From the NCBI RefSeq assembly GCF_024400215.1, contig NZ_CP053748.1:2418001-2482000 (forward strand): 64,000 nucleotides of DNA. Direction: 5' to 3'. The stretch's first letter is position 1, and every line of letters begins with the position of its first letter. The notes beneath the pieces are model-generated. The model was not told the origin of the DNA and did not search any database. It saw nothing but the letters and a program-made list of their open reading frames with translations. The position numbers and the translations under genes were made by a program. The DNA is from Massilia sp. erpn (GTDB taxonomy: Bacteria; Pseudomonadota; Gammaproteobacteria; Burkholderiales; Burkholderiaceae_D). Shown piece after piece: positions 1-8,320 of this stretch.

Positions 1-2
1 GC

Positions 3-1490
3 TGGACGGGGATACTCATGTGTCTCCTGATGGCGCTCTGGCTGGTCAGCGGCATCGTCATGCTGTTCATCGGCCACCCCAAGCTGACACCCTGGGAGCG
101 ACTGGCGGCGCTTGCGCCTTTGCCGGCGAGCGGCTGCTGCATTGAACCGGCCCAGGCGCTGGCGCAAAGCCGCGCGGCGGCCGAGGTCAAAGGTCTGACC
201 CTGACGTCGATCCGCGGCCGCCCCCACTACGTGATCCAGGAAGGCAATGGCAGCCTGGCGGCGGTCGATGCCTTGAGCGGCGCGCGTGCCGCCGTGGTGG
301 ACCGGCAGGCCGCCCTCGATGCCGCGCACGCCTTCCGTCCTGGCGCCTCGGCCACTTATGCCGGTCAGGTCGACCAGGACCGCTGGACACATTCGCGCCG
401 TTTGAATGCGCACCGGCCCCTGCATGTGGTGGAGCTGGACGATGCCGCCGCCACCCGCGTGTATGTCTCGTCCGCGACTGGCGAAGTGGTGCTGGATGCC
501 GCCGCGTCCGAGCGCAACTGGAATATGGTTGGCGCCTGGCTGCATTGGTTGAACATGCTGCGCGACCAGCCCGGCGATGAAGTGCGAACCTGGACCTTGA
601 TCATCCTTTCCGGCTTGGGCGTATTCTCGGCCGCCAGCGGCATGGCGAATGGTTTGTGGCGCTGGCGTTTCGCGGGGCGCTACAAGAACGGCAGCCGCAG
701 TCCTTACCGCGAGTCCTATATGCGCTGGCATCATCTATTGGGACTGGGTTTCGGCCTGATCCTGTTCACCTGGATTTTCAGCGGTCTGATGTCGCTGAAT
801 CCGGGCGGGATTTTCGACGCCAAAGGCCAGGGCGGCGGGCATGGCGCTGCTCATGGCAGCAGCCCCACCCAGCTTCGGCTGGCATTGAGTCCCGGCGCGG
901 CCCTGGACCTGCTCAAGGCGGAGAATTTCTACGCCAAGGAGCTGGAATGGCGCGTGCTGGATGGCGAAGCCTTCATCCTGGCCCGCAATGCGGCCAACGA
1001 CACGCGCCTGGTGGTCGCTTCGCATGAGGGCTTCTCAGTGCTGCTGCGCTGGCCCGAGGAAAGGCTGCTGCGCGCGGCGGCCACCCTGCGTCCGTATCCC
1101 ATCGCCGCGCTGGAAACGCTGACGCAATACGACAGCTATTACTACGCCCGCAACGCCGCTTCGATGTACGGCAACTATGAGCGCCGCCTGCCCGTGCTGC
1201 GGATTGTCTACGGCGATGCGGACCGGACCTGGGTGCACCTGGATGTGCGCACTGGCCTGGTGGAGCAAAGCACGGTCCAGTCCCAGCGCGCGCGCCGCTG
1301 GCTATTCAACCTGCTGCACAGCTGGGACTTGCCGCCGCTGCTGGCATCGGGCTGGCTGCGCGAAGCGGTGCTGGTGGCGCTCAGCATTGGCGGCCTGCTC
1401 CTGAGCGTGACGGCGGCGGTGATCGGTCTGCGCCGCATCCAGCATTGGACGGGCGCACATCAGAAGCGGTACTCCAGCCCCGCCAGGTAA
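3..1490 (+). CDS. PepSY-associated TM helix protein, 5' end outside window
   Basis: Inner-membrane protein of the PepSY/iron-regulated membrane protein family, often found beside siderophore or heme receptors and thought to act in periplasmic iron reduction or release. An ATG lies at 18, but the frame is open upstream to the window edge and already encodes membrane helix there (WTGIL before MCLLMALWLVSG), so the true start is probably outside. Four hydrophobic helices are visible, counting from the ATG: about residues 1-20, 192-215, 236-258 and 447-470, with two soluble segments between. The last 31 bp overlap the end of the convergent TonB-dependent receptor gene. Membership of the iron locus is inferred from position. 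Substrate and reaction cannot be read from the sequence. Confidence 0.8.
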   Translation, partial: WTGILMCLLMALWLVSGIVMLFIGHPKLTPWERLAALAPLPASGCCIEPAQALAQSRAAAEVKGLTLTSIRGRPHYVIQEGNGSLAAVDALSGARAAVVDRQAALDAAHAFRPGASATYAGQVDQDRWTHSRRLNAHRPLHVVELDDAAATRVYVSSATGEVVLDAAASERNWNMVGAWLHWLNMLRDQPGDEVRTWTLIILSGLGVFSAASGMANGLWRWRFAGRYKNGSRSPYRESYMRWHHLLGLGFGLILFTWIFSGLMSLNPGGIFDAKGQGGGHGAAHGSSPTQLRLALSPGAALDLLKAENFYAKELEWRVLDGEAFILARNAANDTRLVVASHEGFSVLLRWPEERLLRAAATLRPYPIAALETLTQYDSYYYARNAASMYGNYERRLPVLRIVYGDADRTWVHLDVRTGLVEQSTVQSQRARRWLFNLLHSWDLPPLLASGWLREAVLVALSIGGLLLSVTAAVIGLRRIQHWTGAHQKRYSSPAR

Positions 1491-3721
1491 GTCCTGCCCC
1501 GCGCCGTGCTCAGCGGCGCATTCTCGTTCGACTGCGACGGGATCGAGTTCAGGCGGTTCAGGGCTTCCGAAAAGTCCTTGTTCATCGCGTTCTGCACGGA
1601 CAGGCGCAGGAACAGGTTCTTGCTCACCTGGTAGCTGGCATACAGGTCCACTACCGCCGGAATATCCGGATTCACCACCGTCATGATTGCGCCCGTCGCT
1701 GCGTCCGCCTCGTTATCGGGCGACAGGCGGCGGTTCGAACCGGTGTGTTTGATCAGGGTGCCCACTTCGAGCTTGTTGTCCAGCAGGCGCGCGCCCAGAT
1801 CGAAGGTGTAGTACACATTGGGCAGCTCGCTGATATCGCCGGCGCCAAACCAGCTGCTCGCAATCGAGGTGGGTTGGCTGGTTTTGCTGCGGGTGTAGGA
1901 CAGGCGCGCATAAGCTGGTCCCAGCTGATACTGCGCTTCCAGCTCCAGGCCGCGCGAGCGCACCGGCGTTGGAGAGTTGAGATAGATGTACATATTCGTC
2001 ACGTAATCGCCGACGGTGGCCCAATCGCTGGCGATCACTTCGGCGATATTGCATTTGCGTCCGCCCTGGCAGACCAGGAAGGACTGGCTGGTGATATAGC
2101 CGTCGATCTTGCTGCGGAAGTAAAGCACCTTGAAGTTCAGCGCGTCGTCCTTGCTCAACAAGCCGTGCATGCTGGAGTTGAAGCCGAGTTGATAGCTTGC
2201 TGACTTCTCGCCCCTCAGGAAGGGATTCATCGAAGCGCCGCCGTCGTTGGAGAAAAACACTTCCTGCGGATTCGGGCCGCGCATGGTGCGTTCGGCGCTG
2301 GCGAAGGGCTGGAACCAGGGCTTGACCTGGGCCGACACCAGCAGCGAAGGCTGGACGCCGTGCTCCTTGAGCGCGATCCTTGTCGCTCCTTGCGGGAAGC
2401 ACTGCACGCGTGGATCGCAGGCCGGCTTGTAGCCGTTCAGCGTGAAGCTGGTGTAGTTCAGGCCCGCGTTGACCTGGTAAATGCCATGGTTGTACTGCAG
2501 ACCGGCATACAGGCTGTCGATCTTTTGCCGGCCCTCCGGTCCAAAGGTATTGTTTTCGATCGACTGCTGATTGGCGAGTGGGTTATCGGGATCGTGCACC
2601 AGGCTTTCCACATGCTTGCTGTATTTGTTGCGCATGGCCTTGCCGCCCAGCGTCAGCAGCGCATCGCCGCCGCCAAAGCGGAAGCTGCTGGTGTTGTTGA
2701 TGTCGAAGGCGTCGGCGCTATTGGCCGCATTGGTGTTGATGAAGTTGATCAGCGCGCCTGGCATGTATTTCTGATTGCCTCGGCTGCGACTGGCCATCAC
2801 GTTCAGGTCGATCAGCTCCGAGAACGGTGTGTAATGGTATTTCAGATAGTAGTCGTCGCTCTTGATGTCGCGCCGCGTGAAGCTGTTGCGGTAGTCGCGC
2901 GCCGACAGTTCCAGCGCGTGGAAGCCGTTGAACTTCATATCGAGCTTGAGCAGCTGCGACTTGGGCTTCTGCCGGTAGTACTGGTTGTAGCCGAAGCCGA
3001 ATTCCTCGCTGTTGACGCCCTTGGCGTTCTTGTAGTTGCTGCCGATAACACTGGCGCTGGTGGCCGCCATGAAGCCGACATTGCCGCCATCGAAAGCGGG
3101 AAGCCGAATGCCGGCGGCCAGCATGGCGCTGCGGCCCATGCCGTTGCTGCCTGTACTGAGCTTGGTGCGCCCGCCCATCTTTTCACCGGCGAACACCACG
3201 TCGTCCACGCCGATGGTGCGGAAATTGGCGCTGCCGCTCAAGGCATTCACGGCTTCGCTGCCCTTTGCATTGCCGCGCGAGATGTCCACTCCGACGATGA
3301 AGTTGGGATCGATCAGCGCGCCGAACTGGCTGCTTGGCACACTGCCATGCGCTACTTCCGACGGCGCGCTGCCGTAGTAGTTCTGCGTCACGCCGTCGAT
3401 CATGGTGTTGACGCGGCCAAAGCCGGACAGGCCGCGGATGTTGACGCTGATGGCGCCCTGGCCCGGATCGATCTGGGTGAAGGTGCCCGGCATGCCGCGC
3501 AGGATCTGGTCTACCGGCTGCAGGCGCGTATCGGCGCCGCGCGAGCTGAAGGCGCCCGGCTTTTCCAGTGCCTGCTGATCCGCCGCCACGCTTTCGCCTG
3601 AGACGTTCAGCGGCGAGAACTCGACCTTGCCGCTGTTGCTGTCCTGTGCCTGGGCGACCGCCTGTTGCGCGAACAGCGCCATGCACGCACCCACGGCGTG
3701 CGCCATTACTTTGGTTTTCAT
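1460..3721 (-). CDS. TonB-dependent outer-membrane receptor, heme/hemoglobin receptor-like
   Basis: Outer-membrane gated channel of 753 residues, energised by TonB-ExbBD. A signal peptide (to about residue 24, ending AVAQA) is followed by a plug domain (about 50-170, with the block VNIRGLSGFGRVNTMIDG) and a beta-barrel ending in the terminal aromatic residue of YLAGLEYRF. The barrel resembles the hemoglobin/heme receptor family. The segment MRGPNPQEVFFSND...NPFL sits where heme receptors carry FRAP and NPNL boxes around a conserved histidine. Here the first box is altered and no histidine lies between, so heme as ligand is uncertain. It lies 64 bp downstream of tonB on the same strand and is probably the last gene of the chaN-exbB-exbD-tonB unit. 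Iron-dependent control is inferred from the Fur-like box near 6910. Confidence 0.85.
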   Translation of the reverse strand: MKTKVMAHAVGACMALFAQQAVAQAQDSNSGKVEFSPLNVSGESVAADQQALEKPGAFSSRGADTRLQPVDQILRGMPGTFTQIDPGQGAISVNIRGLSGFGRVNTMIDGVTQNYYGSAPSEVAHGSVPSSQFGALIDPNFIVGVDISRGNAKGSEAVNALSGSANFRTIGVDDVVFAGEKMGGRTKLSTGSNGMGRSAMLAAGIRLPAFDGGNVGFMAATSASVIGSNYKNAKGVNSEEFGFGYNQYYRQKPKSQLLKLDMKFNGFHALELSARDYRNSFTRRDIKSDDYYLKYHYTPFSELIDLNVMASRSRGNQKYMPGALINFINTNAANSADAFDINNTSSFRFGGGDALLTLGGKAMRNKYSKHVESLVHDPDNPLANQQSIENNTFGPEGRQKIDSLYAGLQYNHGIYQVNAGLNYTSFTLNGYKPACDPRVQCFPQGATRIALKEHGVQPSLLVSAQVKPWFQPFASAERTMRGPNPQEVFFSNDGGASMNPFLRGEKSASYQLGFNSSMHGLLSKDDALNFKVLYFRSKIDGYITSQSFLVCQGGRKCNIAEVIASDWATVGDYVTNMYIYLNSPTPVRSRGLELEAQYQLGPAYARLSYTRSKTSQPTSIASSWFGAGDISELPNVYYTFDLGARLLDNKLEVGTLIKHTGSNRRLSPDNEADAATGAIMTVVNPDIPAVVDLYASYQVSKNLFLRLSVQNAMNKDFSEALNRLNSIPSQSNENAPLSTARGRTYLAGLEYRF

Positions 3722-3785
3722 GTTTTCTCTCGACTTGTAGTGTTATTGGAACTGGCGGCGGCTGGAAAAAATGGAGCGCGCGGCT

Positions 3786-4586
3786 TCAGGCAGCGCCGGG
3801 ACGGCCTTCGGCATCGAGCTGGAAGGACACCGGCAAGGTGACGGTCACCTGGCCCTGGCGCAGCATGGCTTCCGGCTGGGCGGGCAGTGGCTGGGCGCGC
3901 TCCAGCACCTGCAGCGCTTCGCGGTCCAGCAGCACCGTGCCCGAGGATGTGACCAATTCGCTCGCCAGCAGCTTCCCGTCGCGGCCCAACTGAAAGCGCA
4001 CCCAGGCCTCGCCCGTGCGGCGGCGCTGGCGCGCTTCGAGCGGATAGCGCTTGAAGTGGGCCAGGTGGCTCAGCACGCGGCTTTGCCAGCTGGCCTGCAC
4101 CGCATGGGACGCGGGCGAGTCGCTGTTAAACGGCGCCGCTTGCGGGCCGCGCAGGGCGGCAGGTGCTGGAGTCGCGCTGCTGCTGGCTTGCGCGGGCTGG
4201 GACGCTTCCTGCGGCGCGTCCTTGCCGGGATCGGGCGGCGTCACGCTGGGCTGCTCCTGCCTGGCCGCCTTTTCCGCCGCCACGATTTGCGGTGCGGCGG
4301 CACGCGCCAGCGCGGGCAAGGCTTCCTGCTTGCGGTTGTCCTTGGGTGGCAGCGCCGCGCTGGCGGCGGCCGACTGGCGCGCACCGACGGCGTGGCTGGC
4401 TTGCGCTGCTTCCGACATGGCTTGCGCCGCAAACACCACCATCACGGCGGCGGCAGGCTGCAGCTGCGCTACCGGGGCGGGCCGCCAGCTGGCCCACAGC
4501 AGCAGCGCCAGTGCGACAGCCACCACCAGCGAAGTGGCGATGCCCCAGCTCAGCACCGGACGCGGCGCCAGCGCTGGCGCGCTCAT
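3786..4586 (-). CDS. tonB: TonB energy-transducing protein
   Basis: Periplasm-spanning protein that carries proton-motive force from ExbB-ExbD to TonB-dependent receptors. Of 266 residues, about 13-31 form the N-terminal membrane anchor. An Ala/Pro/Gln-rich linker follows (about 40-170), then the C-terminal TonB domain (about 180-255: FKRYPLEARQRRRTGEAWVR, then a GxL.....SSG segment and an ALxxLxxAxPLP-like helix). The start ATG overlaps the exbD stop in an ATGA, which indicates translational coupling. The receptor gene follows after 64 bp, suggesting a dedicated TonB for that receptor. Confidence 0.9.
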   Translation of the reverse strand: MSAPALAPRPVLSWGIATSLVVAVALALLLWASWRPAPVAQLQPAAAVMVVFAAQAMSEAAQASHAVGARQSAAASAALPPKDNRKQEALPALARAAAPQIVAAEKAARQEQPSVTPPDPGKDAPQEASQPAQASSSATPAPAALRGPQAAPFNSDSPASHAVQASWQSRVLSHLAHFKRYPLEARQRRRTGEAWVRFQLGRDGKLLASELVTSSGTVLLDREALQVLERAQPLPAQPEAMLRQGQVTVTLPVSFQLDAEGRPGAA

Positions 4587-5008
4587 TCGCCCTCCCGGCC
4601 CACCAGGCCCACTTTCAGATAGCCGGCCTGGCGCAAGGCATCCATCACGCCCAGGACGTCCTCATACGCGGCCTGCTTGTCGGCCTGGAAGAACAGGGTG
4701 CGCTGGCGGTCGCCGCCGGTCTGCGCGTCGAGCAGGCTGCCCAGTTGGGCGCGCGCCACCGCCGTCTCGCCCAGATACAGGCTGCGGTCGGCCTTGAGCG
4801 AAACGAAGAGCGCCTTGTCGGGGCGCGGTTCCGGCTTGGCCGAAGCGGCGGGCAGGTCGATCTTCAGGTCGACGGTGGCCAGCGGCGACACCACCATGAA
4901 GATAATCAGCAGCACCAGCATCACGTCGATGAAGGGCGTGACATTGATCTCGCTCAGCTCCGGCATATCGGCCGCATCGTCGGTCTGGGAAGGGAAGAGG
5001 GACGCCAT
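4583..5008 (-). CDS. exbD: Biopolymer transport protein ExbD
   Basis: Subunit of the TonB-ExbB-ExbD inner-membrane motor, 141 residues, normal for the family. The N-terminal segment PELSEINVTPFIDVMLVLL leads into the single membrane helix and holds the conserved aspartate (FID) thought to be protonated during energy transfer. The C-terminal periplasmic domain is intact, with the usual ending KVGLVG. It starts 3 bp after exbB stops and overlaps tonB by 4 bp, so exbB-exbD-tonB is one translational unit. Confidence 0.93.
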   Translation of the reverse strand: MASLFPSQTDDAADMPELSEINVTPFIDVMLVLLIIFMVVSPLATVDLKIDLPAASAKPEPRPDKALFVSLKADRSLYLGETAVARAQLGSLLDAQTGGDRQRTLFFQADKQAAYEDVLGVMDALRQAGYLKVGLVGREGE

Positions 5009-5011
5009 GGT

Positions 5012-5797
5012 TCAAGCCAGCTTGCGCACATTGGCGGGTGCCGGCTCTTCCCGCAGATCGAGTTCGCGGCTCAGCATCAGCAGCACCTGGGCCGAGGCGG
5101 CACGCAGCTGCGCCTTGTAGTGGTTGATGCCGCGGCTCAGCAGGTTGTAGATGACCACGGCCGGAATCGCCGCCACCAGACCCAAGGCCGTCGCCAGCAG
5201 TGCTTCCGCAATGCCGGGAGCGACCGTCGCCAGATTCGTGCTCTGGCTGGCGGCGATGCCGATAAAGCTGTTCATGATGCCCCACACGGTGCCGAACAGG
5301 CCCACGAAGGGGGCCACCGCGCCGATGCTGGCCAGCAGGCCTATGCCTTGCGCCATCTCGCGCACCTGCTGCGCAATCAGCTGCTCCTGGCGGAATCCTG
5401 CGCGCTCTTTCAGCGCGTCGGCTGGCGCATGCGCATGGGACAGGCGCTGCTCCTGCTGCACATCGTCCAGCAGCAGGCGGGCCAGCCCTGCCTTGGCATC
5501 ATCCTGTGCCTTTGCAGCGGCCTGCGGCAAGGACTGCGACGTTTTCAGCAAAGCCAGCGCCCGGCCCGCGTCGCGCTGGCCCTTGCGCAGGCTGGCGCCT
5601 TTCACCAGCAGCACGACCCAGGCCGCCAGCGCCGCTGCCAGCAGCGCAATCAGGACGCTTTTGACGACGTGGTCGGCGGCCAGGAACATGCCGAGCGGGG
5701 ACAGGTCGTGCGGCAGGGTGCTGGCCTGCGCGGCGGAACTCAGGGAAAGCAGCAGCACGCCGCAGGAGAGCGGACGGCGGAATACATCGATATTCAT
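5012..5797 (-). CDS. exbB: TonB-system energiser ExbB
   Basis: MotA/TolQ/ExbB-family proton channel subunit, 261 residues. There is an N-terminal signal-like segment (MNIDVFRRPLSCGVLLLSLS, to about 26), as in long-type ExbB proteins. Three membrane helices follow: about 45-66, about 155-177 with the conserved block IGLLASIGAVAPFVGLFGTV, and about 200-222. The conserved glycine/proline-rich block and the following T.NSFIGIA segment identify the MotA/TolQ/ExbB domain. It is the first gene of the tight exbB-exbD-tonB cluster. The 149 bp separating it from chaN contain short hairpins but no clear promoter, so whether chaN is co-transcribed is open. Confidence 0.92.
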   Translation of the reverse strand: MNIDVFRRPLSCGVLLLSLSSAAQASTLPHDLSPLGMFLAADHVVKSVLIALLAAALAAWVVLLVKGASLRKGQRDAGRALALLKTSQSLPQAAAKAQDDAKAGLARLLLDDVQQEQRLSHAHAPADALKERAGFRQEQLIAQQVREMAQGIGLLASIGAVAPFVGLFGTVWGIMNSFIGIAASQSTNLATVAPGIAEALLATALGLVAAIPAVVIYNLLSRGINHYKAQLRAASAQVLLMLSRELDLREEPAPANVRKLA

Positions 5798-5946
5798 ATC
5801 AGCAGAATCAGGTTAAAGACATCAACAGGCATGGCTGCGCCAAAGGCGGCGCAAGCGCATGCAAAAACTACCTGGCTGCTACGGAGGGAGCGTGCTGGGG
5901 AGAGGTGCCGGAGCGGACGTCCGGCGGCGTCAAACGGTCAAACTAT

Positions 5947-6846
5947 TTACTGCGTGCTGGCGGCGGCAGGGGCCACCGGGGTAAACCACACGAAATCGGC
6001 CTGCTGCGCGGTGATGGGTGCGCCGCGCTGGGCCAGCATCAGCACCATCGGCGCCGCGCTGCCCGTCAGATCCTGCACATGCAGCGGCACGCCCATGTCC
6101 TTGGCCGCGTGGTAGCCACCGGCGATCAGCAGGGCCGGCGCGGGCGCGGCCAGCAGGCGTTCGGCCATGCGGCGGTCGCGCTGCTGCTGCACCGACAGCA
6201 TGGCGGCCAGGCGCGGCGCGTCGATCTGGTTGTCGTGCATCTCGCGGATAATCTTTTCCTGCTGGGCGCGCACCTTGGCCTCAGTGGCCAGGTTGGAATG
6301 CTTGCCTTGCAGCGCAGGCTGCGCGGCAAACAGTTGCTTGATCTCGCTGCGGTCCAGATTGGCCGACCACACGGGGTAGGGCGCGCGCATGGCTTCCATC
6401 ACCAGATCGCCATACAGCTCCCATTTCCAGCTTGGCTGCCAGGCTAATAGCTTGGCCACGTGCTCGGAGCGCACCACGGGATCGCTTTGCAGCCAGGGCT
6501 TGACCTCATCCACCTTGGCCTGCTGGTCCGGATTGAGCATTTCCAGCAGGACCGCGCCCTGCGGCCGCTGGCCCTGCAGCTGCGCCAGCAGCCATTGCTG
6601 GATGCGGTGGTGGCTCAACTGGTCGTGCTCCTCGCCCACGATCACGCGCGGCGCTGCCGCCAGCCGCGCCAGCAGCTGTTCGGGGTTTAGGCGCTGGCCG
6701 CTGCGCAGGTCGACGATTTCGCCGGTCTGGCGCACTTCCTGCGTCAAGGTAGTCGCCGCAGGGGCGACCGGCGCCACGCTGCTGCAAGCGCTCAAGGCCA
6801 GGGCGCAGGCGGGCAGGATGGCGGCAAGGGAAAGAGGGAGTTTCAT
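5947..6846 (-). CDS. ChaN-family iron/heme-associated lipoprotein
   Basis: Predicted lipoprotein of 299 residues of the ChaN family, whose Campylobacter member binds heme and is iron-regulated. I chose the start at 6846 because it gives a clean lipoprotein signal (MKLPLSLAAILPACALALSA followed by Cys21). The longer open frame to 6915 would run into the Fur-like box. The ChaN domain begins near residue 55 with PRVIVGEEHDQLSHHRIQQW, which has the family's GExHD-HH signature, and continues to the C-terminus (LLIAGGYHAAKDMGVPLHVQ). It heads the putative iron-uptake operon with exbB, exbD, tonB and the receptor. Role in heme or iron handling is by family and context. Confidence 0.82.
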   Translation of the reverse strand: MKLPLSLAAILPACALALSACSSVAPVAPAATTLTQEVRQTGEIVDLRSGQRLNPEQLLARLAAAPRVIVGEEHDQLSHHRIQQWLLAQLQGQRPQGAVLLEMLNPDQQAKVDEVKPWLQSDPVVRSEHVAKLLAWQPSWKWELYGDLVMEAMRAPYPVWSANLDRSEIKQLFAAQPALQGKHSNLATEAKVRAQQEKIIREMHDNQIDAPRLAAMLSVQQQRDRRMAERLLAAPAPALLIAGGYHAAKDMGVPLHVQDLTGSAAPMVLMLAQRGAPITAQQADFVWFTPVAPAAASTQ

Positions 6847-6902
6847 GAACGGCGGCCTTATGAAAGTGATGCTCAAAACAATAATTGGCCGCATTTTAAT
6901 GG

Positions 6903-6917
6903 AAATGATTCTCATTT
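6903..6917 (-). promoter_or_regulatory. Fur-box-like palindrome upstream of chaN
   Basis: AAATGATTCTCATTT is a perfect AAATGA-N3-TCATTT inverted repeat. On the minus strand it reads AAATGAGAATCATTT, matching the core of the Fur consensus (AATGATAATCATT) at nearly all positions. A further ATGAG follows at 6922-6926. It lies about 57-71 bp upstream of the chaN start, where a repressor could cover the promoter. It also lies 149 bp from the divergent PAP2 gene, which is less likely to be the target. Confidence 0.65.
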
Positions 6918-7065
6918 ACAAATGAGTGCTTGATTGGTGTGTGCGCTTTAGGGCTGGCGCGTGCCGCAATAATGTGTGAGGGTTTTGCGCACTTCTGCAT
7001 GCTATGGTGGGACTGCCGTAAGCAGCCGCCTGTGTGCATGGTGCAGAAGATACTAGGAGACCTGT

Positions 7066-7686
7066 ATGCCGTCGAAGCAAATGCTGGTTGGCGCACTCTG
7101 TGCTTGGTCGATGTCCGCAGCCTTAGCGGGCCATGGCCCCCTCGGAATTGACCACCAATTAGGCGTCGACAATGACGGCCTCTGGTCGCGCCGCACGCAG
7201 CATATTATGCTGGGCGCATTGGTCACTTCAGAAATCGTGTCGGGCTTGTGGGAGGGCGGCGACACGCGTTTCGGCCGTACAAATTGGAAGTCGATTGATG
7301 CCCTGTTAATCTCCGCGGCAAGTACGGAAGTGCTGAAACGCACCTTCCGGCGTGTGCGCCCGAACAATACCGATAATCCCAATGAATGGTTCCGTTCGGC
7401 GCGTGACCGCAGCTTCCCTAGCGGTGAAGCGGCTAGCTTTGCCGCCGCCGTGACGCCCTTTATCCTGGAATACGGACAAGAACAGCCCTGGGTCTACGCA
7501 CTGGCTGCTTTGCCCATATACGATGGTTATGCCAGGATGAAGACGCGCGGACACTGGCAAACCGACGTACTGGCAGGCTTGGCGATTGGCACCGCGGCAG
7601 GCTGGTATTCCCATCGCCGACATCGCTCCTTCACCTTGCAAATCATGCCGCATGGCGTGCAGGTGGGCCTGCGCGGTCATTTTTAG
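7066..7686 (+). CDS. PAP2-superfamily phosphatase with PSGE variant motif
   Basis: Acid phosphatase/vanadium-haloperoxidase-type protein, 206 residues, with a probable cleaved signal peptide (about 1-21, ending LA-GH). The three PAP2 motifs are present in order: KRTFRRVRP (KxxxxxxRP) near 106-114, SFPSGEAASF near 129-138, and ARMKTRGHWQTDVLAG near 163-178 (the R-x5-H-x3-D motif). The usual PSGH reads PSGE, so the general-acid histidine of motif 2 is a glutamate. I believe a periplasmic subfamily carries this variant, but I cannot confirm activity. An AGGAG ribosome site lies 7 bp before the ATG. Substrate is unknown. Confidence 0.8.
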   Translation: MPSKQMLVGALCAWSMSAALAGHGPLGIDHQLGVDNDGLWSRRTQHIMLGALVTSEIVSGLWEGGDTRFGRTNWKSIDALLISAASTEVLKRTFRRVRPNNTDNPNEWFRSARDRSFPSGEAASFAAAVTPFILEYGQEQPWVYALAALPIYDGYARMKTRGHWQTDVLAGLAIGTAAGWYSHRRHRSFTLQIMPHGVQVGLRGHF

Positions 7687-7700
7687 GTTCGGGTTCTCAC

Positions 7701-8132
7701 ATGAATCCGCTGCCCGGCTGGCTTGTCTTTGCGCTGGCCTCGGCTTTCTTTGCCGCCCTGACCGCAATATTCGGAAAACTCGGCGTGGAGGGGCTGAACT
7801 CGAATCTCGCCACATTTATCCGCAGCGTCGTGATCGTATGCATTATTGCCGGCATTGTTTCCTTGCGGGGCGAATGGCAAAACCCGGCACAGATCGGCGC
7901 CCGCAACTGGCTCTTTTTGATCCTCTCCGCACTGGCCACCGGCCTGTCGTGGTTGTGTTATTACCGTGCGCTGCAACTCGGTCCGGTCAGCAAGGTTGCG
8001 CCGGTCGATAAGCTGAGTGTGGCGCTGGCCATTGTGATGGGGCTGCTGTTCCTCGGCGAAACACTAACCTGGAAAGCCGCATTGGGCGCCGCCCTGATCG
8101 TCGCCGGAACACTTCTCATGGTGTTGCTGTAA
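7701..8132 (+). CDS. EamA-domain membrane protein, single-domain (half-size) type
   Basis: Small integral membrane protein of 143 residues with one EamA repeat (drug/metabolite transporter superfamily), whereas typical members have two repeats and about 300 residues. About four or five helices fill the chain. The C-terminal block SKVAPVDKLSVALAIVMGLLF, followed by GETLTWKAALGAALIVAGTL, is typical of the EamA repeat end. It probably works as a dimer. It starts 14 bp after the PAP2 gene and may share its transcript. Substrate is unknown. Confidence 0.8.
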   Translation: MNPLPGWLVFALASAFFAALTAIFGKLGVEGLNSNLATFIRSVVIVCIIAGIVSLRGEWQNPAQIGARNWLFLILSALATGLSWLCYYRALQLGPVSKVAPVDKLSVALAIVMGLLFLGETLTWKAALGAALIVAGTLLMVLL

Positions 8133-8282
8133 TTGTGTTTATTGCAATTTCGCTGCCACCACGGCGGCCACCCCTCGGCTCCTTCGCGGTGCCGCAGGTG
8201 GTAGGCAACGCCGAATTCCCCAATATATATTCCAACGCGCCAGGCGGCCCAGGCTTGACGCGGCCTGGCCCCGGGTCTACCA

Positions 8283-8304
8283 TAACTGACTCAAGAGTAA
8301 GTTA
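8283..8304. promoter_or_regulatory. 22-bp palindrome, putative TetR-family operator
   Basis: The two 10-bp arms TAACTGACTC and GAGTAAGTTA flank a central AA and match as an inverted repeat except at one position per arm. The core ACTnACTCnnGAGTnAGT is the kind of site bound by many TetR/AcrR repressors. It ends 16 bp before the TetR-family ATG at 8321, which suggests autorepression. Confidence 0.65.
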
Positions 8305-8320
8305 CCGAAACACTATAGTT

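Noticed and set aside
5798..5946. Separate promoter or Fur box for exbB in the chaN-exbB gap
   Set aside because: Only short GC hairpins are visible; no box or -10/-35 pair stands out.
4163..6115. A 650-codon plus-strand frame across tonB, exbD, exbB and chaN
   Set aside because: Low-complexity Arg/Ala/His-rich translation opposite four clear iron-transport genes.
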